Shown: positions 11,623-24,090, counted from the stretch's first letter. The stretch is DNA of 64,000 nucleotides from Unio delphinus (GCA_029339505.1 JAQISU010000182.1:248001-312000), one strand, 5' to 3'. The notes: generated by a model from the sequence alone, not told the origin. A program made the numbers and translations.

Positions 11623-12968
11623 TAATAGGGATTTGACTGAACGTTTTTAAAACTACGTAATGTAAATATACTATCCGTTATGCGCAAATTCCTCCACTTA
11701 GCAAAATATATGCACCACCTGTCATATTAAAATACACATGTCATAGTAAAATACGCCTGGCATAAGGTAAATACTTTTTGCTTTATCAAGGCAAGAATGT
11801 GAAAATTCGAATTCGAATACGCTATCTCGAGTGAACCAATCAGACACAATCGTTGAATCACATAGTCACCTATTCAAGACAACAGAATGAAACGTAATCA
11901 TGTCAAGACCATGTTGACTTGCTATGTAATTCGATTGCGCGACGTGGCTGTTTCTGTTTTGAGTAATGGAGAATTTTATTGCGCATAATGTATATTTCAA
12001 CTTTGCGCAGCGCATGAATCACATAATTGAATAATATTATCTAATTAGCTCTCTCTCTCGAGTTCTAGTAATCAAGCATCGAGATCGCAGGAATTTTTTT
12101 TTGTCATACACGCTGCATTTGTCTGTGCACAAAATTGGACAAAACATTCATACATTAGCGTTATTAACTTATTATTGCCAACAATTGCAGGAAACTAGTT
12201 TATCCGCGGTTGTTAAAAAAAAAAGAGTATATTAAAGCATGTAATTAGCTATCTGATTAGCTGCATGAAACTGTCCATCTACTAGGCAAACTATGCCACA
12301 AGAATAATAATTAAATCAATCGCATTATCTCCCACATGAATAGTTAATGTCGACCGTACTTTAAGTTTGTACTTTTTATAGTTGTGTTTTCTTGCCAAAT
12401 TACTGATAATTGCATCATACCCGTATTTTGGATTATCAATTGCTCTACAACGGTAAATGGTGTTTGTTAAGTTCCAATCTGTTTTGCTTATTGCTCTTCT
12501 TGCAAAAAATGTCATAAAATGTGTCAGGTAACGTTTCACACGGACAAAGGCAGGATTTTAATCAATTCTTGTGTTCTGTTTACTGAACAGTAATGTCTTA
12601 CTAAATTTGATTAATGTTTTTCTTTTGTTTTCTTTTAAAACTAGTCTCTTTATACACTACGTTCCAGTCTATTAGGTAGGCTGTGTAGTCTGAGTGCCAA
12701 CCAACGAAATATATAAAGGACCTATATGACCTTTTAGCAACACTAAATAACTAACGTGCATCAAAATTGGCTTGGACTATCTCTCTGGCAGTCATATAGT
12801 CAAAATGCATGGGGCAGTGAACAAGAATGGCACATAAAACTTAACGTGTTCCTATGTTTCTTTTACTTGTATATTTGTATAATACTCGTGTGTGGCATAT
12901 ACATGATTTTTATATGACATTCAAAACACCCAACATACTGGCGGACATGTGTTGTGATTTGTATTCTT
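11623..12968. other. 1.3-kb stretch without recognised features
   Basis: No supported gene. A short local duplication around 11,720-11,765 (CATATTAAAATACAC / CATAGTAAAATACGC) is the only visible structure. Confidence 0.4.
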
Positions 12969-13262
12969 AACGTAGCTTTAACACTTTTTCAGTCGCTACG
13001 ATGTCTGCAATGTAGCAGTTTATAGTGATGTCTAGCATTGGGGCATCATGTCTCAGACATGTAGCATGATGTCCCATCCAGTCACATTATCCTTTCATCA
13101 GGCTGACCAGTCCTAACAATAACCTAATAATGCTGAACGCCAAGCGAGGCAGCTGTTAGCACCATTTTTGTAAGTCTTTAGTATGATTCAGCCGGGGATC
13201 AAACCCACGACCTCCCGCATCGGATGCGGACGTTCTAACTACTAGGCCACCTAAGCGATCAT
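12969..13262 (-). mobile_element. tRNA-derived SINE, family 2, full-length copy
   Basis: Read on the minus strand, the head at 13,262 has an A-box-like GGCCTAGTAGTTAGA and a B box GGTTTGATCCC. The body continues with AGCTGCCTCGCTTGGCGTTC and ends with an AC-rich 3' part. It is collinear with the minus-strand copy at 42,058-42,361 and the plus-strand copy at 20,743-20,968. Confidence 0.88.
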
Positions 13263-13329
13263 TGATGGACATCTCTAGATAAGAAAGATGTATGTCAGAA
13301 CAAGAATGTAGGTTATTAGGTCAATATCA

Positions 13330-13332
<3 letters not shown>

Positions 13333-13388
<56 letters not shown>
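13333..13388. repeat. (GA)n microsatellite
   Basis: GA dinucleotide run. Confidence 0.98.
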
Positions 13389-13390
<2 letters not shown>

Positions 13391-13904
13391 AAATTTATAC
13401 GAGTTACAAATTCTTCTCATCGTTGTCAGTGACAGATCCATAGAGAACTGCGAGTTGGGTCCTTCGAAGCTCCCCGTTAATATATTACATATTTTAAGCA
13501 TGACCTCCGATTTCAACGAAAACAAATAAACTTTTCTACAAAATAATTTTTTTACGAAAAATAGACAAGATCCGCCCAGTTTCTTTCCAGTCTTTTCTTC
13601 GTTTTTATTTGCTTTATTTGAAGGTGGTGAAAATCGAAAATAATATACATGCTGACAATCGTATGACTAATGATACATTGCGTATTTAATCCATAGTGTA
13701 TCGAATCCAACTGACGCCACAGTTCATTGCTCCACATATGTTACAGTCATCAGCTAATATTGATTTTGCCGGAATCGTCAAATCAGCACACTTTTCTAAT
13801 GATGTACGTTATACTCATATATCTATGAAGAAATTTTCTTTGTAAAGTTTAGTTTGCTTCACCCTATTGCAGGGATTTCAAGAAATCTGCATGCCTCAAC
13901 ATTT
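13389..13904. other. Unrecognised spacer
   Basis: No supported feature. Confidence 0.4.
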
Positions 13905-14079
13905 AGGTTAATTATATAGGTTAAGGACTATGCGATGATAACATTAGAGGTTGTGATCTCATGTATAGGTTTTATAACATGTATAGGTTATGATAACATG
14001 TAAAGGCTGTGATAACATGTATATGTTATTATATCATGTATAGGTTGTGAACACATTTATAGATTAGTATAAAACGTAT
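13905..14079. repeat. 19-bp minisatellite, left block
   Basis: Degenerate copies of a 19-bp unit containing ATAACATGTATAGGTT. The array is interrupted by a LINE and continues at 15,798. Confidence 0.88.
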
Positions 14080-15797
14080 CAAGCTAAAGAATCCAAAAGT
14101 GAAGGATGAATTCAGGCTGGCTTTAAGGAATAGGTTTAGTGCTCTAGGAGATGAGACAGCGCTGACCATCGACAATTTTAACAGAGCAATGAAGGAAGCA
14201 GGAGAAGAGGTTACAGGAATAATAGGAAGACAGAGTGGATATCAAAAGAGACATGGACTCGCATGGAAGAGAGAAGACAGATTAAGAAGAGACTTTTGGA
14301 TTCAAAATCACCAAGACTGAAAGAGAGAATTTTGCAGGAGTATGGAGGAAAAGACGAGGAGGTGAAGAAATCAGCAAGGAGAGACAGGACATAATTCGCA
14401 GAGAGGCTAGCGAAGGAGGCAGAGGTAGCAGCAGGGCAGAAAGACATGAAAACTGTGTATCAGAACACAAAGAAACTGAAGGGCGACTATAGTCAGCACC
14501 ACGATCTTCCATTGAGAGATGAAGTTGGAAACTATGTCACAGTGGAGGAGGAGAAGATGGAAAGATGGAAGCAACATTTCGAGTATATCCTGAATCGCCC
14601 AGACCCGCCAGTACTCGCTGACATTCCTGAAGCAGAGGAGGACCTTGACATCAATTGCAACGACATCACTGTTGAGGAGGTCAAGCAGGCCATTCACAAG
14701 CTGAAGAAGGCCTTCGACAGCCTGCACCGAGACTCTATGTGGAGGATCCTACGACATTATGGCATCCCCAAGAAAATTGTCAATGTCATCAGGTCCCTGT
14801 ACGAGAACTGTGAGTGCAGAGTAATCCACAACAACCAACTCATTGAACCATTCAAGGTGTAAACCGGAGTGAAGCAAGGATGCATTCTCTCTCCAACTCT
14901 CTTCTCACTGGCCATTGACTGGATCATGCGCCGCACCACAGAGGGCAAGAGGCATGGAATACAATGGACGTTGACCTCAATGCTGGATGACCTGGACTAT
15001 GCCGACGACATCGGGTTTCTGGCAAGCAGACACCAGAATATTCAACAGAAGACACAACAGTTGGTACAGACAGCAAATACCATAGGTCTTCGAGTCAACA
15101 TAGGGAAGACAAAGGTCTTGAGGAAGAATACTAGAGTGGGCAACTCAATCACCATCAACGACCAGCCCCTGCAAGAACTAGACGATTTCACTTACCTGGG
15201 TAGTAAGGTCGCCACGGATGGAGATAGCACAAGGGAAGTCATCACAAGAATAGGCAAGGCCAACCAGACCTTCGCAATGCTGAAGCCCATATGGAGGACA
15301 AGAAACCTCAGCGTCCACACGAAGATCCGTATCTTCAAGAGCAACGTGTTGAGCGTCCTTTTCTACGGTTCAGAGTGTTGGAAGTCCACTGCGAACATAG
15401 AACACAAGCTCGAAGTGTTTCAAACCAAATGCCTGCGACGCATCATGAGGATCTTCTGGCCAAATACGATCTCAAATGAGGAACTTCGGCACAGAGCGGG
15501 TGCAAGCACCATCTCTGAGATAATTTCAACTCGGCGATGCAGATGGCTCGGCCATATCTGCAGAATGCCCCCTGACTCACTACCAAGGGTGGCACTGAGA
15601 TGGACCCCACAGGGGATAAGGAACCGTGGCAGACCCAAAGAGACCTGGCGACGAACAGTGGAGAGAAACCTTAAGACCAGAGGCCTCGCGTATCAGACCG
15701 CCCCAGCAATAGCTGCCGACAGACGGAAATGGTGCTCCCTTGCTGTTGCCTCAAGCACCAGACGGCGCAGAGAGGATTGATTGATTGATTGATTGAT
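14080..15797 (+). pseudogene. RTE/BovB-like LINE, 5'-truncated, internally deleted, inserted in a minisatellite
   Basis: The translation follows the endonuclease-RT linker, RT and C-terminal part of an animal LINE often mis-annotated as craniofacial development protein 2-like; RTE-type clade is likely but not certain. Visible blocks: linker (LALRNRFSALGDETALTIDN), RT motif GVKQGCILSPTLFSLAIDW, catalytic YADDIGFLAS (about 15,000-15,030), YLGSKV, SVLFYGSECW, and a C-terminal NRGRPKETWRRTVE block ending at TGA 15,778-15,780. Damage: frame change between the first block and 14,263; stop at 14,392-14,394; stop at 14,860-14,862 just before TGVKQGC; and at about 14,703-14,710 the linker text AIHKLK runs straight into KAFDSLHR, so roughly 130-150 codons of the N-terminal RT are missing. 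The 3' end is a (TGAT)n tail. ACGTAT occurs at both borders and may be a short target duplication. Confidence 0.9.
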
Positions 15798-16312
15798 AAC
15801 ACGTATAGGTTAGGATATCATGTATAGGCTGTGATAACATGTATAGGTTATGATAACATGTATAGGTTATGATAACATGTATATATTAGTATAGCACATA
15901 TAGATTATGATAACATGTATAGGCTGTGATAACATGTATAGGTTATGATAACATGTATAGATTAGTATAACACGTGTAGATTATGAGATGTATATGCTGT
16001 GATAACATGTATAGGTTATGATAACATGCATAGGTTATGATAACATGTATAGGTTATGATAACATGTATAGGTTATGATAGCATGTATAGGCTATGATAA
16101 CATGTATTCGATATGATAATACGTATATGTTATGATAACATGTATAGGTTGTGATAATATGCATAGGTTGTGATAACATGTATATGATATGATATCATGT
16201 ATAGGTTGTGATAACAGGTATAGGTTATGATAACATCTATAGGTTCTGATAACATTTATCGGTTGTGATAACATGTACAGGTTGTGATAACATGTATCGG
16301 TTATTATATATG
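15798..16312. repeat. 19-bp minisatellite, right block
   Basis: About 27 copies of a 19-bp unit (TAGGTTATGATAACATGTA), degenerate at the ends, resume directly after the LINE tail. Confidence 0.92.
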
Positions 16313-16360
16313 GTCAATCATCTTCTAGAGAATAGTAACCAAACACACATCCACGTAACA

Positions 16361-16376
16361 TTATTATTATTATTAT

Positions 16377-16410
<34 letters not shown>

Positions 16411-16544
16411 TGTAGTAGTAGTAGTATTGTTATAATTATTATTTTATTATTATTAGCAGTAATAGTAGTAGTAGTATTGCTAATATTATTATCATTAGTA
16501 GTAGTAGTATTGTTGTTATTATTATTATTATCATCATCATCATC

Positions 16545-16598
<54 letters not shown>
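16361..16598. repeat. Compound trinucleotide tract (TTA)n(TAG)n
   Basis: Interspersed TTA/ATT and TAG/GTA triplets with short ATC runs, nearly 240 bases. Confidence 0.95.
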
Positions 16599-17489
16599 TG
16601 AAATCTGAAATAACTTATCTGATAAAGAATATGAGAAATTTTATCTCAGGTGAAGGAGAAAACAGGCGAACGAAATGTTTTCACTTGCTAGAAACAGAAG
16701 AATATCCGTTTTAGTCCTTTTTTTTATATGTGACAGGTGAGTGAATCAGATGGTCTTTGACCTTCATTCTCCATAAGGTGATGACATTTTGTGTCAATAC
16801 CATAACCTATTTTTTTAAAATTTCCTTCATTTTCTTTCATGTTAATTTCACGACCATTGTGCTTGTTAACTTTAAACTCGTTATAGTGTAACTGGGAACA
16901 GAGCCTAATTCCATCGTTTTCTTATTTTTTGCGGGGGCAGGGGAGAGGGTTGAGGGGTCTTAGTTTCAATGTTCTGTTTTAATGAGCAAATTATACAAAA
17001 TGAGATTTCTAAATTTCTTACATTGAATGATGGATGTCGGAGTTGAAATGGGAACGAGCTATTCCTTCGGGTAAAAATATTTAATTAAGATCTCATAAGT
17101 GACATACATCATTATTATTCAACTTATTTTCAGAGGCTTGTTTTTTTTTTAATTATCTGCTAATAGAAAACTACACGAAGTGTGAAATAGGATTGCCAAC
17201 AAGCGTATACATACTACATCTTATGATTTATACTTATTATAATAAGACCGTGTTTTAATACTTATCGATACATTAAATAGCGGTAGTCTTCAACTGACAA
17301 GTTCAGTATCGTCGTTATCATTGTGCAAGGTGAAATAACTAAGGAGAGACGAATGCTGTTCTTGTAGTGTAAACTCCCCTTATGTCTTTGGCAAGGCAGT
17401 ACTTTGCGCAGAACTAATGTTCCGACACTGTAGTATATATTCGGCGTACATATTAAAACTGAAATTCGTTCCCGTTCCCATAGTGGTTT
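16599..17489. other. Unrecognised spacer
   Basis: No gene was recognised. It contains a short G-rich stretch near 16,930. Confidence 0.4.
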
Positions 17490-17592
17490 ACTAGTCTGGT
17501 TCCCTGCTTAGTATGCTCCCTGCGTTGCACTCCGCTTTACTATAGCGAAGTGCAACGCAGGGAGCATACTAATAGCAGGGAACCGGACTAGT
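17490..17592. mobile_element. Foldback element, copy 2
   Basis: Arms 17,490-17,536 and 17,544-17,592 are near-perfect inverted repeats of the same sequence as copy 1 (CTAGTCTGGTTCCCTGCT and onward). Its outer ends ACTAG and the flank TAGTGGTTT belong to the 39-bp minisatellite unit that follows, so it appears to sit inside the first unit of that array. Confidence 0.85.
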
Positions 17593-17985
17593 GATTTCCA
17601 TGTGACGAAACGTGCATTGCTTAAAGCTAGTGGTTTCCATGTGACGAAACGTACATTGCTTAAAACTAGTGGTTTCCATGCGACGAAACGTGCAGTGATT
17701 AAAGCTAGTGGTTTCCACGTGACAAAACGTGCATTGCTTAAAGCTAGTGGTTCCGTGTGACGAACGTGCATTGCTTAAAGCTAGTGGTTTCCATGTGATG
17801 AAACGTGCATTGCTTAAAACTAGTGGTTTCCATGTGACGAAACGTGCATTGCTTAAAGCTAGTGGTTTCCATGTGACGAAACGTGCATTGCTTAAAGCTA
17901 GTGGTTTCCATGTGACGAAACGTGCAGTGATTAAAGCTAGTGGTTTCCATGTGACAAAACGTGCATTGGTTAAAGCTAATGATTT
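17586..17985. repeat. 39-bp minisatellite
   Basis: About ten copies of a 39-bp unit: CTAGTGGTTTCCATGTGACG then AAACGTGCATTGCTTAAAG. The multiple-of-three length gives open frames on both strands with 13-residue periodicity. No protein is inferred. Confidence 0.93.
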
Positions 17986-20742
17986 ACATGTGTTCTACGC
18001 ATTATCCATCTCAAATGCCGTATATCAAGCCCACCTGCACCTTTGAGGCATCTTAACAGTCCCGAACGCTTTGTCTAAAAACTGTTATATACAATAGATC
18101 TGGTTGTAGTAGTTTTCACCTCAGTTAGAAAGACAGACAATAGCGTATATTACATTACATTCTTAAAGGACAATTGTTGTTTGGAACAATAAAAAGGTGA
18201 CTGTGTCTGGGCTTTTTATATTGCATATAATACATCATCATATTTCTTACTTCTTACTTTAATAACTCATCATAAAAAAGTTCCCTCATTGTAATATTAA
18301 TATTAGCATCCATCACACCAACCCCACCTCCAACTGTAATATTGAGGGCATTATCCGAAAACCTACTTTATTTACATTATGTGTGTTCATCATACGACTT
18401 AATGTATAAAGTCTGGAGTCAAAATCATTTGAAAATGTCACTGTAATTTAAAATGTACTTCCTGTATCTAGTAAAGATCCCAGAGGAAAACCAAAATAAT
18501 ATCCTTCTTGCAGACGATTACCTTTTATTCTGCTCAACTAAACACCAAATATAGTGAATGTCTGTACTCAGTGGTTGAGGAGGAATTAGAATAACGGAAG
18601 GCAAAAGGCGTGCGCAGTAGAACTGCAATAATGATAGCAGCAGTAGTAGTAATTTTTGTGTTTAACAGCAGAGCAATACAGTTGCATTTTGTAGTGCCAT
18701 AGCAAATGGAAAAGTATCGTGCCTAATAGTACATCAGACTAGTCGGCCCGAACTGATCCGCCCTTTCGACATCCTAATCACTGCACTACCGTAGTTTATG
18801 TCTGCTAGGGAGATAAGATCAACGGCCCAGCCCCGTCTGATTCGGTGAGAAGAGATAGGACGACGAACTTCACAGCCAGGGATCCTCTTTCTCCCATGAG
18901 ACAGACGAGACAACATAATCCGGTCTCGCCCTTGAGAGCAAGCCGTACGTCAAGGTGATCCTTTATCTCCCATCATACTCCCATTGTCGGTAGATTGTTC
19001 TAATTAGCCGTGAGGGGACATCGTGATATATTTGGAATAGCTTTTTATGATACTGAATTTTATTTAGATCAATTTGCTGATGACCTGCATGATTTCTTTC
19101 AACTGTCAATCATTGTTTTCAACGCCACGTCGACTCACTTGAAAAACAAATTGTTTTCAACACCACGTCGACTCACTTGGGAAACAAATCGAACCATTGG
19201 CTATTTTCTAAATAAGAACGTTTCAGACTTGACCCTCTTATCAAAGTTTTGTTACAGAAAATACAACAATAAAATTGTCATGAAATATGATATCGGTTTT
19301 AGAAATTGAAATTCCCATCCTGTGCAAGGAAGACCCAGTTAAGGCTAACAATATTGTAATAAATTTGGAGTTGCTAGCCCGAAATAGTTAGCCAGTTAGT
19401 AGGAGCAAACATCACAGAGAGGAGTGTTAGTGAATTTGAACCATGCTGGGTTCGTTAGTATTGATTTTAGGCACAAGCCGAATGACTGTCCCTGATGTAA
19501 CATAGTCCTTATTAAAATCTAGTGGTGTATAATAGTGTTGTGGTTGATATGGCAGTATTTACGGTAGCAAATCAGTAAATTACGCAATGGAATCAATAAG
19601 TTGGGACTTGGTAGATACCGCTTATGTGTCCATAGTGGAAAATAGGTTAGTTATATAAATGTGATACGCCGGAAATTTATAGTGGATTGACTGGCCTAGG
19701 GTCGCGCAGTTAAATATTTCCCAGTTAGTAAGGGAATACTGGTGTAATTTCTATGGCATGACAAGCTATCGGTACGGTAAACGGATGATAATGAATAAAA
19801 ACCATGCAAAAGTGCGGTTAATGGACTCTTGGGCAAGTTGTCTCCTCTGGGTCGCCCATTGATTACAGCAAAGATTGATAATTATAGCAGACACGGCTTT
19901 CTTTCCATTTTACAACTCAAGTTGTATGGAAGTCTTTGGAAATTTGGGGAAAACTTATGACTTCCAGCGGGACTCGCGCCAGGGTTTTGACACCGCTCGG
20001 TCAAGTGAATACCCCTGTGCGTATAACAATATGATTACGAAACATTTTTATGAACGTTTAAAACGTAAAACTTCTAGACATGAAAATATGAATCAAAATA
20101 GTCAGATACTTTTAGCAGCATTGCTAGGCCTACAGATATGCAGAAAAGCCATTTTGTTTCGTTTAATGACAGTAACATAGAAACCAAATATAGAGAACTC
20201 TATATCACCAAGAATTTACCTAGAAAGTTATGCATACGAAGTAAAGAGCGGATACATGTTTGTACGGATTTTGTCCAGTTGAAGAAAGGTATTTTGTTAG
20301 CAGTGCTTTGGTGCAGTATTCAAGTAGCTGTTTTCAGAAAAGAAAAAAAAATATGGAAAGGAGTTAAATTGTATATATCAAGTACCTTAACTCATACTAG
20401 AGTGTGCCCTTTTCCCAAGCTATGCGTATACTTCTGAGCTTTGTAACTTGAGGCAAAATATTTTCCATATTCAAAGGATAACTCTGATTACCATGTTCAA
20501 AGGATAATTTTGATTCCTTTCTGCGGTTTTGGAATAACAATCGAAAAGGCAAAACATTTGGCGCTTAAGGATGATACCATTCAGTCTACGTGGAACAAAT
20601 AGGGTTATGTTCTGTTCTTCAAATGGCATCTCCTTACCAATTTTCATGCCAGTTATACCAGTATTTATGTCAAAACAACAACAAAAAAACTAGAACCAAA
20701 CGCAATCACTTAATCAATATTATCCTTTGTTCCCAAAACGAA
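17986..20742. other. 2.8-kb stretch without a firm gene
   Basis: No exon was recognised. At 18,515-18,555 a frame reads LLADDYLLFCSTKH, which resembles the catalytic box of a LINE reverse transcriptase but has little support on either side. Open frames at 18,734-18,916, 19,010-19,309 and 19,875-20,437 match nothing recognised. Confidence 0.4.
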
Positions 20743-20968
20743 TGCTTCGGTGGCTTAAGCGGTTAGACCGTCCGCTTCTTACGCGTGATTTAACGGGTTT
20801 GAACCCCAGACGAGTCATATCAAAGACTAATCAAAATGGTACTAGCAGCTGACGCTCAGCATTATAAGGTTAGTTTTTAGAACTGGTAGGCCTGGAATCA
20901 GCATAATGCGAGTGGTTGGGACATGTCTGTGGCCTGATGACCCAGCGCTAGACCACTATAAAAAAAGG
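20743..20968 (+). mobile_element. tRNA-derived SINE, family 2, plus-strand copy
   Basis: A box TGGCTTAAGCGG (20,751-20,762) and B box GGTTTGAACCC (20,796-20,806). The body GGTACTAGCAGCTGACGCTC, then the 3' part ending AGCGCTAGACCACTATAAA, matches the copies at 13 and 42 kb. It is not a true tRNA gene: the arms do not complete a cloverleaf. Confidence 0.85.
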
Positions 20969-21067
20969 ATTTTGTCAAATTTAGAAAATGGTAACAATGC
21001 TCGTGGCATTACTCAACAAGACGCACTGAAATTATATCATCACTCTATTATGCTATATATTCTTGTG

Positions 21068-21071
<4 letters not shown>

Positions 21072-21134
<63 letters not shown>
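21072..21134. repeat. (GA)n microsatellite
   Basis: GA dinucleotide run. Confidence 0.98.
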
Positions 21135-21136
<2 letters not shown>

Positions 21137-21277
21137 GGTACATATCTTTTGATAACGCGATGGCAGCATGGTTCTCGTTTTTTAATTTAAGTTGACCTGT
21201 TTTTAACATCCAAAAACATGCTCTTGGAAAAGAGGAAAAGATTTACTGAAACGTTTTAAAGCTACGTTACAAATCCA

Positions 21278-21306
21278 ACACACACGCGCGCGCGCACACA
21301 CACACA
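21278..21306. repeat. (CA)n(CG)n(CA)n microsatellite
   Basis: Alternating CA and CG dinucleotides, a short Z-DNA-prone alternating purine-pyrimidine run. Confidence 0.9.
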
Positions 21307-21790
21307 GTTAGACCTACCCGTGTATCATGTACTGGCATCCGCCTAGTAATGCTTGTATAGTAATTTTGTATCCATTAGTTAGTATAGCTGTTAACAACCA
21401 ACACATTAAGTAAAGCTAACTCAGCAGTTTTGATATCGTACTTTTTCTCTCAGGGTCAGACTGATATTGACATAAATACACCGCGTGTAACGAGGTTATC
21501 TAATGTACTGATCACGCAGACAACGTAAGACAAACTAGATCAATGTCAAAAACTGCAATGTTACGAGCGACTTGAATTTCAAACGTCATGTCAAATAAGA
21601 AAACCATCCTAAAATTGTATACACAAAAGGTAACTTTTTTGGTACTGCTCTCGTCTTTCATGAATAATTACTTATGAGCCCCTCACTGATGTAGAGAAAA
21701 TTTAAAAGAAACTGGCTATAGAATTTTATAAATTTTGAAATTTAATTACACGGCGAATCCGCGAATATGAATGAGGTAATATGGGATGTT

Positions 21791-21947
21791 CAGCGCCGGA
21801 TTAAGCACCGTGGAGGCCCATAGGCAGTCAAACTTTTGGGGCCCCAGACCTACGGTCACGGTCTCATGGGGGCCCCTGATGGGGCCCATAAAAGTCGCGT
21901 GGCCCATAGGCAGTTGCCTACTCTGCCTAATGGGTAATCCGGGACTG
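21791..21947. mobile_element. hAT-type MITE, family 2 (157 bp, 8-bp TSD)
   Basis: The ends are CAGCGCCGGATTA and the inverted CAGTCCCGGATTA. Perfect 8-bp direct repeats GGGATGTT flank it (21,783-21,790 and 21,948-21,955). The interior is GC-rich with CCCATAGGCAGT motifs near both ends and no coding capacity. A diverged inverted copy is at 24,107-24,273. Confidence 0.92.
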
Positions 21948-21955
21948 GGGATGTT

Positions 21956-22549
21956 ACTGAATGGCGGGTGTGATACTCTTAATTACCTCGTTCTTTGATT
22001 GAATAAATATCCGTTAGTGTCTAATAATTGTACCGAACACGGCGCAGAATCTGTGTTTTTAAAGTTACCGGGTACAGCAACAGTCGTAAATATTTGAAGT
22101 GTGATGACGTCATCAACCGTTATTTCTGCTATCAGAACTTTGACTACATATTTCTGTTCTGGAAATTTAAATAAAATTATAAAATGATACAATCTGAAAT
22201 AAAAAGCAAAATAAACATTTTATCTTGAGGAATTACTTTCATCATGTTATTCAGCATATTTACTGCAGGGTAGAAACTGGTAGAATGGGTACTTCCGTCA
22301 GATAATTTTTGCTAGCTAGGTGATTGTGACCGTACTGGTGAAAATAAAGGTTCATTCGCCGATTGGATTCAGGACATGGTCATTTAAGAGTTATGCGTTG
22401 GTACGTAACTGTCTTTTGAATGCATATGTGTAGTTTTTCAGTCTTCTTGCGATTCTAAAGCGATAAGACTCGTGAGAAAAAGTCGAATGTTGCGAAGGGT
22501 TGTGGTCACGCTTGCATTCCTTGTGTTCATTTATATTATTGATAAGGGT
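21956..22549. other. Unrecognised spacer
   Basis: No supported feature. Confidence 0.4.
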
Positions 22550-22736
22550 AATTCATGTTGTCAGACATTTCGCCGTACTTTATTGATAAAACGTTTGAAA
22601 CGTACCATCACAGGAGTCTGACGTTTTATCAATAAAGTACGGCGAAATCTCTGTGAACATGAATTTATATAACCGATAAGGTGATTTCATGTTTTCAGAG
22701 ATTTCGCCGTACTTTACTGATAAAATGTCAGACTCC
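22550..22736. repeat. Three-armed palindromic repeat
   Basis: Arm 1 (22,550-22,593) and arm 2 (22,621-22,665) are inverted copies. Arm 3 (22,684-22,736) is again inverted relative to arm 2 and pairs with 22,612-22,664 over about 53 bp. The shared core is TTTCGCCGTACTTTA. Arm 2 can form a stem with either neighbour. It is probably a foldback element that gained an extra arm. Confidence 0.85.
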
Positions 22737-22739
22737 TAT

Positions 22740-23986
22740 GACTCTCAGTATGGCTATATACAGCCACTATAACGCTAGATGCATCGTCGAGATATAACTG
22801 TTCAGATTCCACATGTGTGCGTCAGGTATAGTCATGTGCTGAAGCCAACAACAATGCCTCGCCGGTCTAACGACCTTCCGCTTTACTTATATAATGTCTA
22901 CTTCTCGGTAGACCTCCGACCTAACATATGTAATCATTGAGAAGGGCAGAGTAATTTCAGGATAATATCGCAACAAGTATTTATAACCATGGCAGATACA
23001 TCAAAGCTGACTCTGACTGCATCAGAATAACAACAAATTTCACCAGAAATATCGTCACTTTGGTCGTTGGGTAGTGTAGTATTTATGTAGCTTACCACCG
23101 GTACCGCAGGCAGTACATCTCTCTGGGTTCAGTGGGTATATAGTTAATTAATACGGTAGCTTAGAATATAAGGGGTTTGCATGGCGAGAAAATATAATAA
23201 ATGCCCGTGCTTTGCTTAACAATCAGCAATTCAATGTTATGCCATCCGTTCTGTTGGAAGTAAGATCACTAATCTTTCCATTTGGACCATTTCGTGGGAT
23301 ATAACAAATGAGACTCCTATTCCGTTAACGGCTTAATTAAGGGCTAACATAAAGTTTCATCGAGTTATATGTTTCAATTTACATGTACTTTTAACGGAAT
23401 AAAGTTGAAAATTGTATCTACTCCTCTTTCCAAATTTGTTTCCCAACAAAACTATAGACTATAGGCCCCAAGAAAGCATTATGGGATTAAAATTGCTAAG
23501 TCACAGACCGAGATTTTTTTTTCTGCTAGACGGATACTAATACTCGTTTTTATAATAAAAATGAATTATTTTAACTGCAATTGCTGAAAGGCAGCGATAT
23601 AAGCATGTAATAAAGGAACAGTTATTACCTTCTAATGTTGTATCGGCAAGTTCAGTAATCCAACCAAGATGCAATTTCTCACGCGCACACCCAGTTTTAT
23701 CAAGCAACGGTTTATTGGGGGTCAAGCGGCCACGTGGCAATCACGTTTGGGACGTATATTTCTAAAATAGTTGCATCACCAAGCTTTAACAACGTATATC
23801 TAAAATGAAAATCCACGGGATGTTATCCTGTTACAGTATGTCACCCTAAGTATGTTCTCATCTCTGAGGTTTGCTTATGCATCTGTTAAAAAGATGAGGA
23901 TAAATATTTTCAGACTGTTTGGTACGGTTTTGTCGGGTTTAAAGACATTTTCAGAACACGACAGACCGTACATGGTGGTTTATATA
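22740..23986. other. Unrecognised spacer
   Basis: No exon or repeat was recognised. Confidence 0.4.
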
Positions 23987-24090
23987 TGATGCAGGAAGAA
24001 CCGGGAGAGAACCATACACATTCGGGAAACTACTGCCAAGTTTTCAAACGTATCCACATTTGTCAAGCCGGGACTAGAACTCACGCGGAC
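23987..24090 (-). mobile_element. SINE family 1 fragment, diverged
   Basis: Reads GGAAGAACCGGGAGAGAACC, then a diverged ACTACTGCCAAG...TTTTC and GGGACTAGAACTCACGC, the reverse complement of the central body and B-box region of SINE family 1. Both ends are missing. Confidence 0.65.

Larger units (their letters stand above)
20969..21790. other. Spacer with two microsatellites
   Basis: Apart from (GA)n at 21,072-21,134 and (CG)n(CA)n at 21,278-21,306, nothing was recognised. Confidence 0.4.

Noticed and set aside
14211..14948. Minus-strand open frames across the RTE-like LINE
   Set aside because: They are antisense shadows of the LINE coding strand, which matches known blocks on the plus strand.
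18734..18916. Minus-strand open frame with a tRNA-like A box nearby
   Set aside because: No matching second copy in the window and no convincing B box; the protein has no recognised motif.
19010..19309. Open frame containing QFADDLHDFF, resembling an RT catalytic box
   Set aside because: None of the flanking RT blocks are present, so the resemblance may be chance.
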